DNA of 64,000 nucleotides, taken from NCBI RefSeq assembly GCF_024169245.1, contig NZ_JALJWP010000001.1, positions 4,279,501-4,343,500 of the forward strand, in the 5' to 3' direction. Position numbers and translations under genes: made by a program. The notes beneath the pieces are model-generated. The model was not told the origin of the DNA. It saw nothing but the letters and a program-made list of their open reading frames with translations, and ran no database searches. This DNA is from Pseudomonas koreensis. GTDB taxonomy: Bacteria; Pseudomonadota; Gammaproteobacteria; Pseudomonadales; Pseudomonadaceae. Shown here in pieces: positions 17,901 to 29,824 of the stretch (the stretch's first letter is position 1; each line of letters begins with the position of its first letter).

Positions 17901-18449
17901 TCAGTTTTGCGGCGGGCAGCGCGAGCCGGTAGCCGCCTGAGTGATTTGCCCAGCGAGGCGTTTGACGTTGTTCTGTTGCGCGGTCACCAGTTCTTCGATG
18001 CTCGGCCCTGAAGACGTCTGCAAGACCGAACGACAGGTCAGCAGCGCTGCATCCGTCGCGCCGAGCGGACGCACTCGCCATTTCACGTCGATCAGGGCGT
18101 ACTGACCAGGAATCGAATCGAAGCGCTGCACGTCGACGCGCACGGAAGCTCGTTGCTGGCCGACGCCACTGCTCAATTGATCGGCCAGCGCACCGCGTAA
18201 CTCATCGGCAAGGGTGGCGCTCCACCAATCGGTATCCAGGATAGCGACGCCGCTGTTGCCTTGGCGGATGACAATCTGCGCGCGATCGACCTGCGGCGGC
18301 ACACTGATGCTTTCGATGGCAATGTCGGCGCCGTTGCGACTGACGCCCGGTTGCGCCGGGGTCAGCGTGTGAAAGCTGATCGGGTCGCTGCGGCACGCGG
18401 TCAGCAAGACGAACGCAGCGAGCAGGGTGATCTTCAACGGTAAAGCCAT
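17901..18449 (-). CDS. pqiC: PqiC, ABC-type auxiliary lipoprotein
   Basis: A lipoprotein of 182 residues with a lipobox (LLTAC) after a short hydrophobic leader, so it is anchored in a membrane, by analogy the outer membrane. The rest matches the PqiC/YmbA family (DUF330): segments such as FHTLTPAQPG near the start and SVPPQVDRAQIVIRQG. With PqiB it forms a tunnel for lipid movement across the periplasm. The start MALPLKITLL has an AGGAG site seven bases upstream and avoids overlap with pqiB. Confidence 0.88.
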   Translation of the reverse strand: MALPLKITLLAAFVLLTACRSDPISFHTLTPAQPGVSRNGADIAIESISVPPQVDRAQIVIRQGNSGVAILDTDWWSATLADELRGALADQLSSGVGQQRASVRVDVQRFDSIPGQYALIDVKWRVRPLGATDAALLTCRSVLQTSSGPSIEELVTAQQNNVKRLAGQITQAATGSRCPPQN

Positions 18450-18466
18450 GGATGCAGCTCCTGTGC

Positions 18467-20122
18467 TCAATTGCGTGGCGGTCCTTTGAGGTCCAGCGGC
18501 GCGGCGTTGTCAGGACGTCCGCGAATCAGCGACTCAGGATGGCGGCCAAGGTAATCCGACAGCTCACGCAACGAACGTGACATGCGCCCGAGCTCGTCGA
18601 GGGTCTCGGTCAGCTGCTCGCGTTGAGGTGAGTCCTCGGCCAAAGTCGAATTGGCGGACTGCAAGGTCTTGCTGACATCGGCGAGGGTGCTCTGCACGCC
18701 CGGCAGAGTCTTGGCGTTGAATTGCTTCAGGCTTTTGCGCAGCTCGACCAGATTGCCGTCGAGGTTGCTGGCGATGCGCTCGACCGGCAGCGCGTTGATC
18801 TTGTTGACCATCGCTTCGAGTTTTTCCTGCAACTGTTCGAGGCTGCCCGGGACTGTTGGAATGGTGACTGGCCGCGCGGTAGGGTCGAATGCGACTTTCG
18901 GCGCTTTGGGGTAGAAATCCAGGGAAATATACAACTGACCGGTGAGCAGGTTGCCGTTGCGGGCCTGGGCGCGCAGACCATTTTCGACGAAAGTGGCGAT
19001 CAGACGCGCGCCGGTGGCCTCGTCGTTTTCGTCGCCATGGTAGGTCTTGAGAATTTTCGCGTGGGCGCGGCCGAGTCGCTGCGGATAGATGACGATGCCG
19101 ACATTCACCGGAAAGGTGCGCTTGACCTCGTCGAAGTCGAGGTTGACCGCCACCACCCGACCGATTTCGATGCCAAGGAACTCCACTGGCGCATCGACCT
19201 TGAGCCCGCGCAACGCCTGATCAAAGCGCAGCGCCAGATACTGCGCCTTGCCGTCGGGCGGGGCGAGGGCGGCGGTCTGGTTGGCGAACAGTTCGAAATT
19301 CTTGTCTTCGCCGGCCGGCGTGTCGTTGGGGCTGTAGTCCGGGGCGCGGAAAGCGATGCCGCCGACCAGCAGAGTCGACAGCGACTCGGTTTTCACCGCA
19401 AAGCCGTTGGCGCCGACATTGATATCGATGCCGCTGGCGTTCCAGAACCGGGTGTTTTCGGTGACGTAGGCATCGTTGGGTGAATGCACGAAGACTTCGA
19501 TATTGACGCCTTTGCCGTCCGGGTCCAGCGCGTAGGACACCACTTGGCCAACCGGAATCTTGCGGTAGTAGACCGGGGAGCCGATGTCCAGCGAGCCGAG
19601 GTCAGCGGTGTGCAGGGTAAAGCGCTTGCCCGGTTCGCCGTAGGTGATCGGCGGTGGGTTCTCCAGTCCTTTGAAGGTTTTTGCCCGAGTGTTGGCCTGG
19701 CCAATGTCGGCGCCGATGTAGTCGCCCGACAGCAGCGTATCGATGCCCGAAACACCGCCGGCGCCGATGCGGGGGCGCACCACCCAGAATTGCGAATCCT
19801 CGCGGGTGAAGGCTTCGGCCTGCTTGGCCAGTTTGATCGTGGCGTTGACGTTTCTATGATCGTCGGCCAGTTCGACCTCGGAGACGTGGCCGATGACCAC
19901 GTTGCGGTACCTGACTTCGGTCTTGTTGGCGGTCAGGCCATCGCCGGTCTTGAAAGTGACGGTGATCGTCGGGCCTTCCTGGAGGATGTTGTGAATGACC
20001 AGCGAAATGCCCACCAGCACCGCCACGATCGGCACGATCCATACCAGCGAAATGCCGAAACGGCGGGTCTTGATCGGCGCCTGGCCGGGTGCTCGCGGCT
20101 CGTCGCTGGCTGACGACTTCAT
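18467..20122 (-). CDS. pqiB: PqiB, MCE-domain intermembrane transport protein
   Basis: A protein of 551 residues: a cytoplasmic tail, one transmembrane helix (FGISLVWIVPIVAVLVGISLVI written in part), then three MCE/MlaD domains (starting around TVTFKTGDGLTANKTEVRYR, FTLHTADLGSLDIGSPVYYR and LRFDQALRGLKVDAPVEFLG) and a C-terminal helical needle region. In E. coli such hexamers form a syringe-like tunnel between the inner and outer membranes. pqiC follows 17 bases downstream. The pqiA membrane partner expected just upstream is absent. Confidence 0.92.
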   Translation of the reverse strand: MKSSASDEPRAPGQAPIKTRRFGISLVWIVPIVAVLVGISLVIHNILQEGPTITVTFKTGDGLTANKTEVRYRNVVIGHVSEVELADDHRNVNATIKLAKQAEAFTREDSQFWVVRPRIGAGGVSGIDTLLSGDYIGADIGQANTRAKTFKGLENPPPITYGEPGKRFTLHTADLGSLDIGSPVYYRKIPVGQVVSYALDPDGKGVNIEVFVHSPNDAYVTENTRFWNASGIDINVGANGFAVKTESLSTLLVGGIAFRAPDYSPNDTPAGEDKNFELFANQTAALAPPDGKAQYLALRFDQALRGLKVDAPVEFLGIEIGRVVAVNLDFDEVKRTFPVNVGIVIYPQRLGRAHAKILKTYHGDENDEATGARLIATFVENGLRAQARNGNLLTGQLYISLDFYPKAPKVAFDPTARPVTIPTVPGSLEQLQEKLEAMVNKINALPVERIASNLDGNLVELRKSLKQFNAKTLPGVQSTLADVSKTLQSANSTLAEDSPQREQLTETLDELGRMSRSLRELSDYLGRHPESLIRGRPDNAAPLDLKGPPRN

Positions 20123-20165
20123 CCATGTCCTCCTCGATTATTCGGGCACTGAGCGTCAGGAACGC

Positions 20166-20195
20166 AAAAGCACCTCATCAATATAGAAGTGCCTT
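20166..20195 (-). terminator. Rho-independent terminator of the polyamine operon
   Basis: On the minus strand GCACTTC and GAGGTGC pair over seven bases around a nine-base loop and are followed by TTTT. It lies about 55 bases after the oxidoreductase stop and before pqiB. Confidence 0.75.
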
Positions 20196-20247
20196 GCGAT
20201 AGAGCAAATCCGCAGTCGTTTTAACTTCAGGAATATGTAAGCGCCTG

Positions 20248-22793
<2,546 letters not shown>

Positions 22794-24152
22794 TCAGACG
22801 CTCAGCAGCAGGAACTCGCGTTCCCACGAGCTGATCACGCGCTTGAAATTTTCATGCTCAGCGCGCTTCACCGCGACGTATCCGCGGACGAATTTGCTGC
22901 CCAGGTACTCGGCGACTTTCGGGCACTCTTCCATTTGCGTCAGGGCTTCTTCGATGGTGATCGGCAGGCGCAGGTTGCGTCGTTCATAGGCCCGGCCTTC
23001 TACCGCTGCGCTCGGCTCGATCTTTTCGACCATGCCGATGTAGCCGCACAGCAAACTTGCAGCAATCGCCAGATAAGGATTGGCGTCGGCGCCGGGCAAG
23101 CGGTTCTCCACGCGCATCGACTCCGGCCCCGACGTCGGCACACGCAGGCCCACCGTGCGATTCTCTTCACCCCACTCGACGTTGACCGGCGCGGAGGTGT
23201 CCGGCAGGAAGCGGCGGAACGAATTGACGTTCGGCGCGAACATCGGCAGGACTTTCGGGATGTACTTCTGCAGGCCACCGATGTGATGACGGAACAGCTC
23301 GCTCATGTTGCCCTTGGCATCAGCAAAGATCGGCTTGCCGGTGGCGGTCTCGACCACGCTCTGGTGCAGGTGCATGGCGCTGCCGGGTTCGTCGCCGATC
23401 GGCTTGGCCATGAACGTGGCGGTGACGTTGTGCTTGAGCGCCGCTTCACGCAGGGTGCGTTTGAACACGGTGATCTGGTCAGCCAGATCCAGCGCATCGC
23501 CATGGCGGAAGTTGATTTCCATCTGCGCCGGGCCGTCCTCATGGATCAGCGTGTCGAGGTCCAGGCCTTGCAGCTCGCACCAGTCGTAGACGTCTTCGAA
23601 CAGCGGATCGAACTCGTTGGCAGCATCGATCGAGAACGATTGCCGGCCACTTTCAGCGCGGCCCGAGCGGCCCAGCGGGGCCTTGAGCGGCAAGTCCGGA
23701 TCTTCGCAGCGCTGGGTCAGGTAGAACTCCATTTCCGGCGCGACAATCGGCTTCCAGCCCTTGTCGGTATAAAGCTGCAGGACTTTCTTCAGCACGTTGC
23801 GCGGCGACAGTTCGATCGGGTTACCGAACTTGTCGAAGGTGTCGTGGATGACGATGGCGGTTGGCTCGATGGCCCACGGAATGACATACACGGCATCAGA
23901 AACCGGCTTGCAGACCATGTCGATGTCGGCCGGGTCGAGCAGGTCGTAGTAGATATCGTCGTCGACAAAATCCCCGGTTACCGTTTGCAGCAGCACGCTC
24001 TCCGGCAGGCGCATGCCGCGCTCATGCAGGAACTTGTTGGTCGGTGCAATCTTGCCGCGGGCGATGCCGGTCAGGTCGCTGACCACGCATTCGACTTCGG
24101 TAATCTTGTGATCTTTCAGCCAGGTGAACAGCTGATCGAAGGGGGCGTTCAT
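22794..24152 (-). CDS. Glutamine synthetase-family gamma-glutamylpolyamine synthetase (PuuA/PauA/SpuI-like)
   Basis: A protein of 452 residues of the glutamine synthetase fold. The metal and substrate motifs are APEMEFYLTQR, HEDGPAQMEINFRHGD, MAKPIGDEPGSAMHLHQS and the NRTVGLRVP loop. It lacks the adenylylation-type C-terminus of GlnA. Members of this group ligate glutamate to putrescine or other polyamines. The start MNAPFDQLF has a GAGG site five bases upstream; the frame stays open 36 codons further. It is the first gene of the ligase, binding protein, oxidase operon and is divergent from an AraC gene. Confidence 0.88.
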   Translation of the reverse strand: MNAPFDQLFTWLKDHKITEVECVVSDLTGIARGKIAPTNKFLHERGMRLPESVLLQTVTGDFVDDDIYYDLLDPADIDMVCKPVSDAVYVIPWAIEPTAIVIHDTFDKFGNPIELSPRNVLKKVLQLYTDKGWKPIVAPEMEFYLTQRCEDPDLPLKAPLGRSGRAESGRQSFSIDAANEFDPLFEDVYDWCELQGLDLDTLIHEDGPAQMEINFRHGDALDLADQITVFKRTLREAALKHNVTATFMAKPIGDEPGSAMHLHQSVVETATGKPIFADAKGNMSELFRHHIGGLQKYIPKVLPMFAPNVNSFRRFLPDTSAPVNVEWGEENRTVGLRVPTSGPESMRVENRLPGADANPYLAIAASLLCGYIGMVEKIEPSAAVEGRAYERRNLRLPITIEEALTQMEECPKVAEYLGSKFVRGYVAVKRAEHENFKRVISSWEREFLLLSV

Positions 24153-24314
24153 AAAGACCTCGTTATTGGTTTTGTAGACGCCGGGGAGGGCGGGTTTCAT
24201 CTTCCGCCCCTTCCCCTGTGGCGCGTTGACGACTATCTTGGGCGCGGCTTGCGATTCCATCTATCCACTTTCAGCAGCACCAAAGCGCACCAAAAGAGTG
24301 CGCAAGGTCACCTC

Positions 24315-25211
24315 ATGACAACGTGCAATCCGCCTCAGGTACAAGCGTTCAATACCGCCGATGTGGCCGAACAAATCCGCGCCACACCGGGCTGGGTCCA
24401 GCATTACCAACAGATGTCGCCGGGGCATTTCGCCGGGCAGATTCGCTATCTGGATCTACAGGGTGTCGAGGTCTACGAAGAGCAGATGAACACTCGGGTC
24501 GAGCAGAATTTCAGTGCGCCATCCGGTGCCCTGGCGTTCTGTTTCGATCGCAGCGATAACGCGCTGTATCTGCTCAACGAAGAGAGCCGCAACATCTGGA
24601 TTACGCCGGAGAACTACCGGGAAATCGCCGTGGTCTTTGGGCCGGATTTCGTTCGCGAGCACGGTTTGCAAGTGGCAAAGCTCGAAGGATTGTTCATGGC
24701 GCCGCTTAACGGCGGAAAGAACGCTTTGTTCAGCGGCTGGTTAAGCTCGATTCTCACCAAGTTGTCTCAAGGCATTGATCCTCTTGATAAAGATCGCCTG
24801 ACTCAACAGTTGCTCGAGGACTGTCTGTTCCTCCTCGACAACGCTCAAACCAGCCTCGATCGTGGCGGATTGCAGCGGCGCAACGAGGAACGCAAGATCA
24901 TGCAGCGAGTAGGGGAGTGGGCGGCTGATTCGCCGGAAGACACGGTCAATCTGCTCGAACTCTCCAACGTTGCCGGCGTACCGCTGCGCCAGTTGCAACA
25001 GGCTTTCAAGGCCTATACCGGAATGACCCCGAGTCACTGGTTACGCCTGAGGCGGCTGAACAGCGCGCACCGGGAATTGCTCAAGCGCAGGCCTAGCGAA
25101 ACCACGGTTGCCGAAGTGGCGATGCGCTGGTCGTTCTGGCATCTGGGGCGGTTTTCCAGCAGTTACCGCGCGCTGTTCGAAGAGCTGCCGAGCGAGACGC
25201 TCAAGCGCTGA
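24315..25211 (+). CDS. AraC-family transcriptional regulator
   Basis: The protein has 298 residues. The N-terminal 190 residues form a sensor-like region (VEVYEEQMNTRVEQNFSAPSGALAF), followed by two helix-turn-helix motifs of AraC type: NLLELSNVAGVPLRQLQQAF and TVAEVAMRWSFWHLGRFSSSYRALF. The start MTTCNPPQ has AAGG seven bases upstream; the same frame is open far upstream but only over the antisense of the ligase gene. The layout resembles EutR-like regulators. Because it is divergent from the polyamine operon with a 160-base shared gap, it is a candidate regulator of that operon (inference). Confidence 0.85.
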   Translation: MTTCNPPQVQAFNTADVAEQIRATPGWVQHYQQMSPGHFAGQIRYLDLQGVEVYEEQMNTRVEQNFSAPSGALAFCFDRSDNALYLLNEESRNIWITPENYREIAVVFGPDFVREHGLQVAKLEGLFMAPLNGGKNALFSGWLSSILTKLSQGIDPLDKDRLTQQLLEDCLFLLDNAQTSLDRGGLQRRNEERKIMQRVGEWAADSPEDTVNLLELSNVAGVPLRQLQQAFKAYTGMTPSHWLRLRRLNSAHRELLKRRPSETTVAEVAMRWSFWHLGRFSSSYRALFEELPSETLKR

Positions 25212-25243
25212 GCAGAAAAAGGCTTTGTGTCCTTGGCGAAGTT

Positions 25244-25265
25244 AAATAGAATCAGTCTCATTTGA
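25244..25265. promoter_or_regulatory. Fur-box-like site upstream of the ECF sigma gene
   Basis: AAATAGAATCAGTCTCATTT resembles the GATAATGATAATCATTATC Fur consensus in its right half and lies about 30 bases before the sigma gene. FecI-type sigma genes are normally iron-repressed. The left half-site is weak. Confidence 0.45.
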
Positions 25266-25292
25266 ATCTACCTTCGCGCAGGGTCTCTTGAG

Positions 25293-25802
25293 ATGATTGA
25301 AGCCACGTCACCGGCGGAGCAGAGCCTGCAGCAGTTGTACCGCGAACATCGCGGCTGGCTGGAAACCTGGCTGCGTCGGCGCATCGGCAATGCGTGGGAT
25401 GCGGCGGACCTCAGTCAGGACACCTTTGTGCGCGTCTTGTGCAACGCGCCGCCACTGGCCGAATTGCGCGAGCCGCGCGCGTATCTGCTCACCGTCGGCA
25501 AACGGCTGCTGAGCAATTTCTACACGCGACGCCATCTGGAAAAAGCCTACCTCGACGCCCTGGCGCAATTACCGGAAGCGTGCGCACCGTCGCCGGAACA
25601 GCGCTGGTTGCTGCTGGAAACCTTGCAGGCGCTGGATGAACTGCTTGATGGATTGCCGCGTGCGGTGCGTCGGGCTTTTTTGTGGAGCCAGCTCGAGGGG
25701 CTTGGCTACCGCGAGATTGCCGAGCGCTTGCAGGTTTCTGAACGCACCGTCAAACGTTACATGGCCCAGGCTTACGAGCATTGCTTGCTGGTGGAACTGT
25801 GA
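25293..25802 (+). CDS. ECF RNA polymerase sigma factor, FecI-like
   Basis: A protein of 169 residues with sigma region 2 (AADLSQDTFVRVL) and region 4 (LEGLGYREIAERLQVSERTVKRYM), and no regions 1 or 3, as in ECF sigma factors. It is followed by an anti-sigma FecR-like gene with a 4-base GTGA overlap and then a TonB-dependent receptor with an N-terminal signalling domain, the standard cell-surface signalling trio for siderophore uptake. The ATG used is preceded by a weak ribosome-binding sequence (TCTTGAG). Confidence 0.92.
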   Translation: MIEATSPAEQSLQQLYREHRGWLETWLRRRIGNAWDAADLSQDTFVRVLCNAPPLAELREPRAYLLTVGKRLLSNFYTRRHLEKAYLDALAQLPEACAPSPEQRWLLLETLQALDELLDGLPRAVRRAFLWSQLEGLGYREIAERLQVSERTVKRYMAQAYEHCLLVEL

Positions 25803-26749
25803 CGCGCGTTGCCCCCAGCGATGAAACGCGGGAAGTGGCGCGGGCCGCGGCGCAGTGGTTGGCATTGCTCGAATCCGGCGGAGCCAGCGATGAAGATCAC
25901 GCCCGGTTGCAGCATTGGCGCAGCAGCGACAGTCGCCACGAAAACGCGTGGCAGAAAATTCAACAATTGCGTCAGCGCTTTGCAGGTTTGCCGCCGGCGC
26001 TGGCCATGGCCACGCTGGATCGGCCGGATCCGGCGCGACGCGCGGCTCTCAAGCGTGCCTTGGGCGTGGCGGCGCTGGTGCCGGCGGCATGGTTGATCGG
26101 CCGCGAACTGCCGCTGGAGGTCTGGCGCGCCGACATGCACACCAGCACCGGCGAGCGGCGCACAGTGCAGTTGGCGCAGGACTCTTCATTGCAACTCAAC
26201 ACCGACAGCGCGGTGAACGTCGATTTGCCTGCACGCCAGTTGACACTGGTTCGTGGGGAAATGGCCCTCAACGCGGGCGATTCAGCCTTTATCGTCAACG
26301 CGCCTTATGGGCGGATGATCGCCAGACACAGCGACGTCTCGGTTCGCCTCAATGCACGCGACTGCCAGGTCTGCGTGCTGCGCGGCTCGGTGCAGTTGCA
26401 GCCGCTGCATGGCCCTGCGTTTGTATTGAAACAGGGCCAACAAGTCAGCCTGCAAGCCTCAGGCGCCGGGGCGGTGACGGCTTTCGATGGATTGATGCCC
26501 GGTTGGCGCGACGGCGTGCTGATGGCGCAAAACCAGCCCTTGGGTGATTTCCTCCGCGAGCTGAGTCGATATCGTTCGGGGCTCTTGCGCTGGGATCCGG
26601 CGCTGGAGTCGCTGCGTATCACCGGCAGCTTCCGCCTCGACGACACCGACCAGGTGCTGTCACTGCTGGCAGCAAGTTTGCCCGTCGAAGTGCATACGCG
26701 AACGCGATTTTGGGTGTCGCTGGTGCCGCGTGCAGAAAAAACTGGCTGA
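25799..26749 (+). CDS. FecR-family anti-sigma/sigma regulator
   Basis: A protein of 316 residues. A short N-terminal cytoplasmic domain (ETREVARAAAQWLALLESG) is followed by a transmembrane helix near residue 90 (ALGVAALVPAAWLIG) and a periplasmic FecR domain (RRTVQLAQDSSLQLNTDSAV), ending in a region that contacts the receptor signalling domain. The GTG start is chosen because it overlaps the sigma stop codon (GTGA), as in many FecI-FecR pairs. It relays siderophore binding at the receptor to the sigma factor. Confidence 0.88.
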   Translation: MTRVAPSDETREVARAAAQWLALLESGGASDEDHARLQHWRSSDSRHENAWQKIQQLRQRFAGLPPALAMATLDRPDPARRAALKRALGVAALVPAAWLIGRELPLEVWRADMHTSTGERRTVQLAQDSSLQLNTDSAVNVDLPARQLTLVRGEMALNAGDSAFIVNAPYGRMIARHSDVSVRLNARDCQVCVLRGSVQLQPLHGPAFVLKQGQQVSLQASGAGAVTAFDGLMPGWRDGVLMAQNQPLGDFLRELSRYRSGLLRWDPALESLRITGSFRLDDTDQVLSLLAASLPVEVHTRTRFWVSLVPRAEKTG

Positions 26750-26816
26750 AGCCTGTCCCTTTTTTTCGCCTCGCTGGTCATTCCAGGCAAGTGAACAAAA
26801 TCGAGAGCTTCTTCCA

Positions 26817-29219
26817 ATGCCCGCAGTATTCCCAGGTCGCTTGCGTCCGTTGTTGCAGTTGAGCCTTTTGCTGAGCCTGAGTGCCAGCCCCGTGTTGATC
26901 CAATCGAGCTGGGCCGACGACGGCAGCCGCCGCAGTTATCAGGTCCCGGCCGGTAGTCTGAGTGTGGCGCTGACGCGGTTCGCCGGTCTGGCCGGGGTCA
27001 ATCTGTCGGTGGATCCGGCGCTGGTCAGCGGCCGCAATAGCAATGGGTTGTCCGGTGAATATGGTGTGGAGGAGGGGTTCAGTCGGCTGTTGCTGGGTTC
27101 GGGGCTGCAACTGCAACCGGTCGGTGATCAGGCTTATACGCTGGTGCCGGCGGCGCAAGGCAGCACCTTGCAACTCGCACCGACATCCATTCTTGGCGCG
27201 AGCGATTCGGCAAATGCCGATGTGTTCGCCGGCGGCCAGGTTGCCCGGCGTGGCTCGCAAGGGCTGCTGGGCTCCAGGGATTTCATGGAAACCCCGTTCA
27301 GCATGACCACCTACACCAGCGAAACGGTGAAGAACCAGCAGGCGCGCACGCTCGGCGACCTCATCAGCAGCGACCCTTCGGTACGCGCGACCAACCCGGC
27401 CGGTGGCCGCTATGAGCAATTCACCATCCGTGGTTTCAGCCTGTTCAACAGCGACGTTTCCTACAACGGCCTCTACGGTGTGTTGCCGACTTACACCATC
27501 GACATGGAAATGGCCGATCGCGTCGACATCCTCAAGGGCCCGAGCCAATTGATCAACGGGATTTCGCCACGGGGCAGTGTAGGAGGGGGGATCAACGTCG
27601 TGCCGAAACGCGCCACCGACAAGCCGATCACCTCGCTGACGGCCAATTACGCCTCGAACAATCAGGTCGGTGGCGCGGTGGATGTCGGGCGGCGCTTTGG
27701 CGAAGACAATCAGTTCGGGCTGCGCTTCAACGGCGTTAAACAGTCCGGTGATACGGAATGGGATCATCAGAGTGTCGATCGCGACATGGCGGTCATTGGA
27801 CTGGATTTCCGTGGCGAACGCTTGCGGCTTTCTACCGATATCGGCCACACCGAACGCGACACCGACGCACCGCAGGAACGCGTGCAAGTCGCCGCCAATG
27901 CCAAGGTGCCGAACGCCAAGGATGTGCGCGACAACTATGCGCAACCCTGGAGCCAGGCGCGCACCAAAGACACTTTCGGTACGGTGAATGGGGAGTTCGA
28001 CGTCAGTGATTCGGTCATGCTGTATGGCGGCGTCGGCGCGCGCAAAAGCAATCACGACTTCTTGCGCCATGCGGTTTCGGTGACTAACGACGCCGGTGAT
28101 TTCAGCGTCCAGCCGCGAGACTTCACTCGCGACGAAAATGTCCGCACGGCTACCGCTGGCGTTCGTAACTGGTTCCAGACCGGGCCGGTCAGCCATGAAG
28201 TGAATCTGGCGGCCAACTACTTTTATATGGACTTCGAAAACGGCGGTGCCCGTTATACAGCCGGGCGCAGCAACCTCTACGATCCGGTGGAAATCGCCAG
28301 ACCCGGCACGCCGACCCGCAATGACGCCAAGGTCTACACCGAGAACCGCTTCAGCGGCGTGGCGTTGTCCGACACCCTCGGTTTCTTCGATGATCGCCTG
28401 ATGCTGACCCTGGGTGCGCGTTGGCAGCGGGTCAAAGTCGATGACTGGAGCGACGGCATCAAGGGCGACACAGCCTACGATGAAGAAAAGGTCTCGCCAT
28501 CGGGTGGGATCCTGTTCAAGGCGACAGACAAACTCTCGCTGTACGCCAACTACATGGAAGGTCTCAGCCAAGGCAAGATCGCGCCATCGACATCGATCAA
28601 CGAAGATGAAATCTTCCCACCATTCATCAGCCGTCAGGTCGAAGTCGGCGCCAAGTACGACGCCGGCGCCTATGCGCTGACGGCAGCGGTGTTCCGCATC
28701 AAACAACCTGCGTACGAAACCAACGCCGCCACGCGAATCTTCGGCCCGAACGGCAAGCGTGAGAACAACGGCGTAGAACTCAGCGTGTTCGGCGAACCGC
28801 TCAAAGGCTTCAGGTTGCTCGGCGGAGTGATGTACATCGATAGCGAATTGACCCATACCACCAACGGCACATTCGACGGCAACCGCGCACCGGCGACACC
28901 GAAATACAACGTCAACCTTGGTGCGGAGTGGGACGTGCCAAACGTGCAGGGGCTGACACTGACCAGTCGCGGCATTTACTCGAGTTCGCAGTATCTGGAC
29001 CAGTCGAACGACAAGGAAATCGACTCTTGGGAGCGGTTCGATATAGGCACGCGCTACGCTTTCAAGCTGGACGAGAAGACGATTACGTTGCGTGCCAATG
29101 TCGAAAACGTGCTGGATAAACGCTACTGGAGTTCGGCGGGCGCTTCGGATGACAGCGAGCCGGGATTGACGCTCTCCACGCCGAGAACGTATCTGCTGTC
29201 GGCGACCGTAGATTTCTGA
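26817..29219 (+). CDS. TonB-dependent siderophore receptor with N-terminal signalling (STN) domain
   Basis: A protein of 800 residues. After a signal peptide (cleavage after WA near residue 33) comes an STN signalling domain (YQVPAGSLSVALTRFAGLAGV to about residue 110), a plug domain (ARTLGDLISSDPSVRATNPAG, then MADRVDILKGPSQLING) and a 22-strand barrel ending in the terminal phenylalanine (LLSATVDF). The STN domain links it to the FecR and sigma genes upstream. The plug resembles those of hydroxamate receptors, but the ligand cannot be assigned. The start MPAVFPGRL is used; an upstream extension overlaps no known signal. Confidence 0.93.
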   Translation: MPAVFPGRLRPLLQLSLLLSLSASPVLIQSSWADDGSRRSYQVPAGSLSVALTRFAGLAGVNLSVDPALVSGRNSNGLSGEYGVEEGFSRLLLGSGLQLQPVGDQAYTLVPAAQGSTLQLAPTSILGASDSANADVFAGGQVARRGSQGLLGSRDFMETPFSMTTYTSETVKNQQARTLGDLISSDPSVRATNPAGGRYEQFTIRGFSLFNSDVSYNGLYGVLPTYTIDMEMADRVDILKGPSQLINGISPRGSVGGGINVVPKRATDKPITSLTANYASNNQVGGAVDVGRRFGEDNQFGLRFNGVKQSGDTEWDHQSVDRDMAVIGLDFRGERLRLSTDIGHTERDTDAPQERVQVAANAKVPNAKDVRDNYAQPWSQARTKDTFGTVNGEFDVSDSVMLYGGVGARKSNHDFLRHAVSVTNDAGDFSVQPRDFTRDENVRTATAGVRNWFQTGPVSHEVNLAANYFYMDFENGGARYTAGRSNLYDPVEIARPGTPTRNDAKVYTENRFSGVALSDTLGFFDDRLMLTLGARWQRVKVDDWSDGIKGDTAYDEEKVSPSGGILFKATDKLSLYANYMEGLSQGKIAPSTSINEDEIFPPFISRQVEVGAKYDAGAYALTAAVFRIKQPAYETNAATRIFGPNGKRENNGVELSVFGEPLKGFRLLGGVMYIDSELTHTTNGTFDGNRAPATPKYNVNLGAEWDVPNVQGLTLTSRGIYSSSQYLDQSNDKEIDSWERFDIGTRYAFKLDEKTITLRANVENVLDKRYWSSAGASDDSEPGLTLSTPRTYLLSATVDF

Positions 29220-29324
29220 TGGAGCAGGGTAATTGCATCGATCTTCGTCGATAATACGTTAACTACACTAAATGACCGTTTAGTTGAGCTAACAGAGAAT
29301 TTAGTCAGATATCCGGAGAAGGCC

Positions 29325-29824
29325 ATGATTCAACGTCAGCCGAACGCAAATGATGTGATTGCTGCGCTGAATCTTGAGCCTTATGTTGAAGGCGGTTATT
29401 ACCGCAGAGCCTTTCAGGCTGACGACCGAGACTGGCTCCAAATGCCAGGCTGCCCGTGCTATCTGTTGACCTCGATTTACTTTTTGCTCACTGAGGATTC
29501 GCCGGTGGGCCAGTTCCATTTCAACCAGTCCGACATCTTGCATTACTTCCACCGGGGCGACGCCATCGAGTACAACCGCTCACTGCAAACGCTGGTGATG
29601 GGCAGCGATGTTTTAGCTGGCCAGCAATTTCAGATGCACGTACCGGGCAGGATCTGGAAAGCATCACGATTGCTGGAAGGCTCGAATGGTTTTGGCTTGA
29701 TCAACGTAGCTGTATCACCGGGGTTGAATTCGCGGATATGGAAATCGGAGATCGCACAGAACTGACCGCGCGGGTTCCGCCGCATGGAGCGCTGATACAA
29801 AAGCTGACGCGTGGCGAAGAATGA
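29325..29824 (+). pseudogene. Cupin DUF985-family gene with a one-base frameshift
   Basis: The first 132 codons match the cupin_5/DUF985 family (VEGGYYRRAFQADD, HFNQSDILHYFHRGDA). At the GGGG run 29720-29723 the frame breaks. Continuing in the other frame gives a family-like C-terminus (VEFADMEIGDRTELTARVPP, then HGALIQKLTRGEE) ending at a TGA at 29822-29824. As written, the ribosome would instead read an unrelated tail and stop at 29765 after 146 residues. One missing G in the run restores a protein of about 166 residues. It is either a true frameshift or a sequencing error. Function of the family is unknown. Confidence 0.82.

Noticed and set aside
26778..28856. A 692-codon open frame opposite the TonB-dependent receptor
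   Set aside because: It is the antisense of a gene with all receptor domains and lacks any motif; composition and start context are shadow-like.
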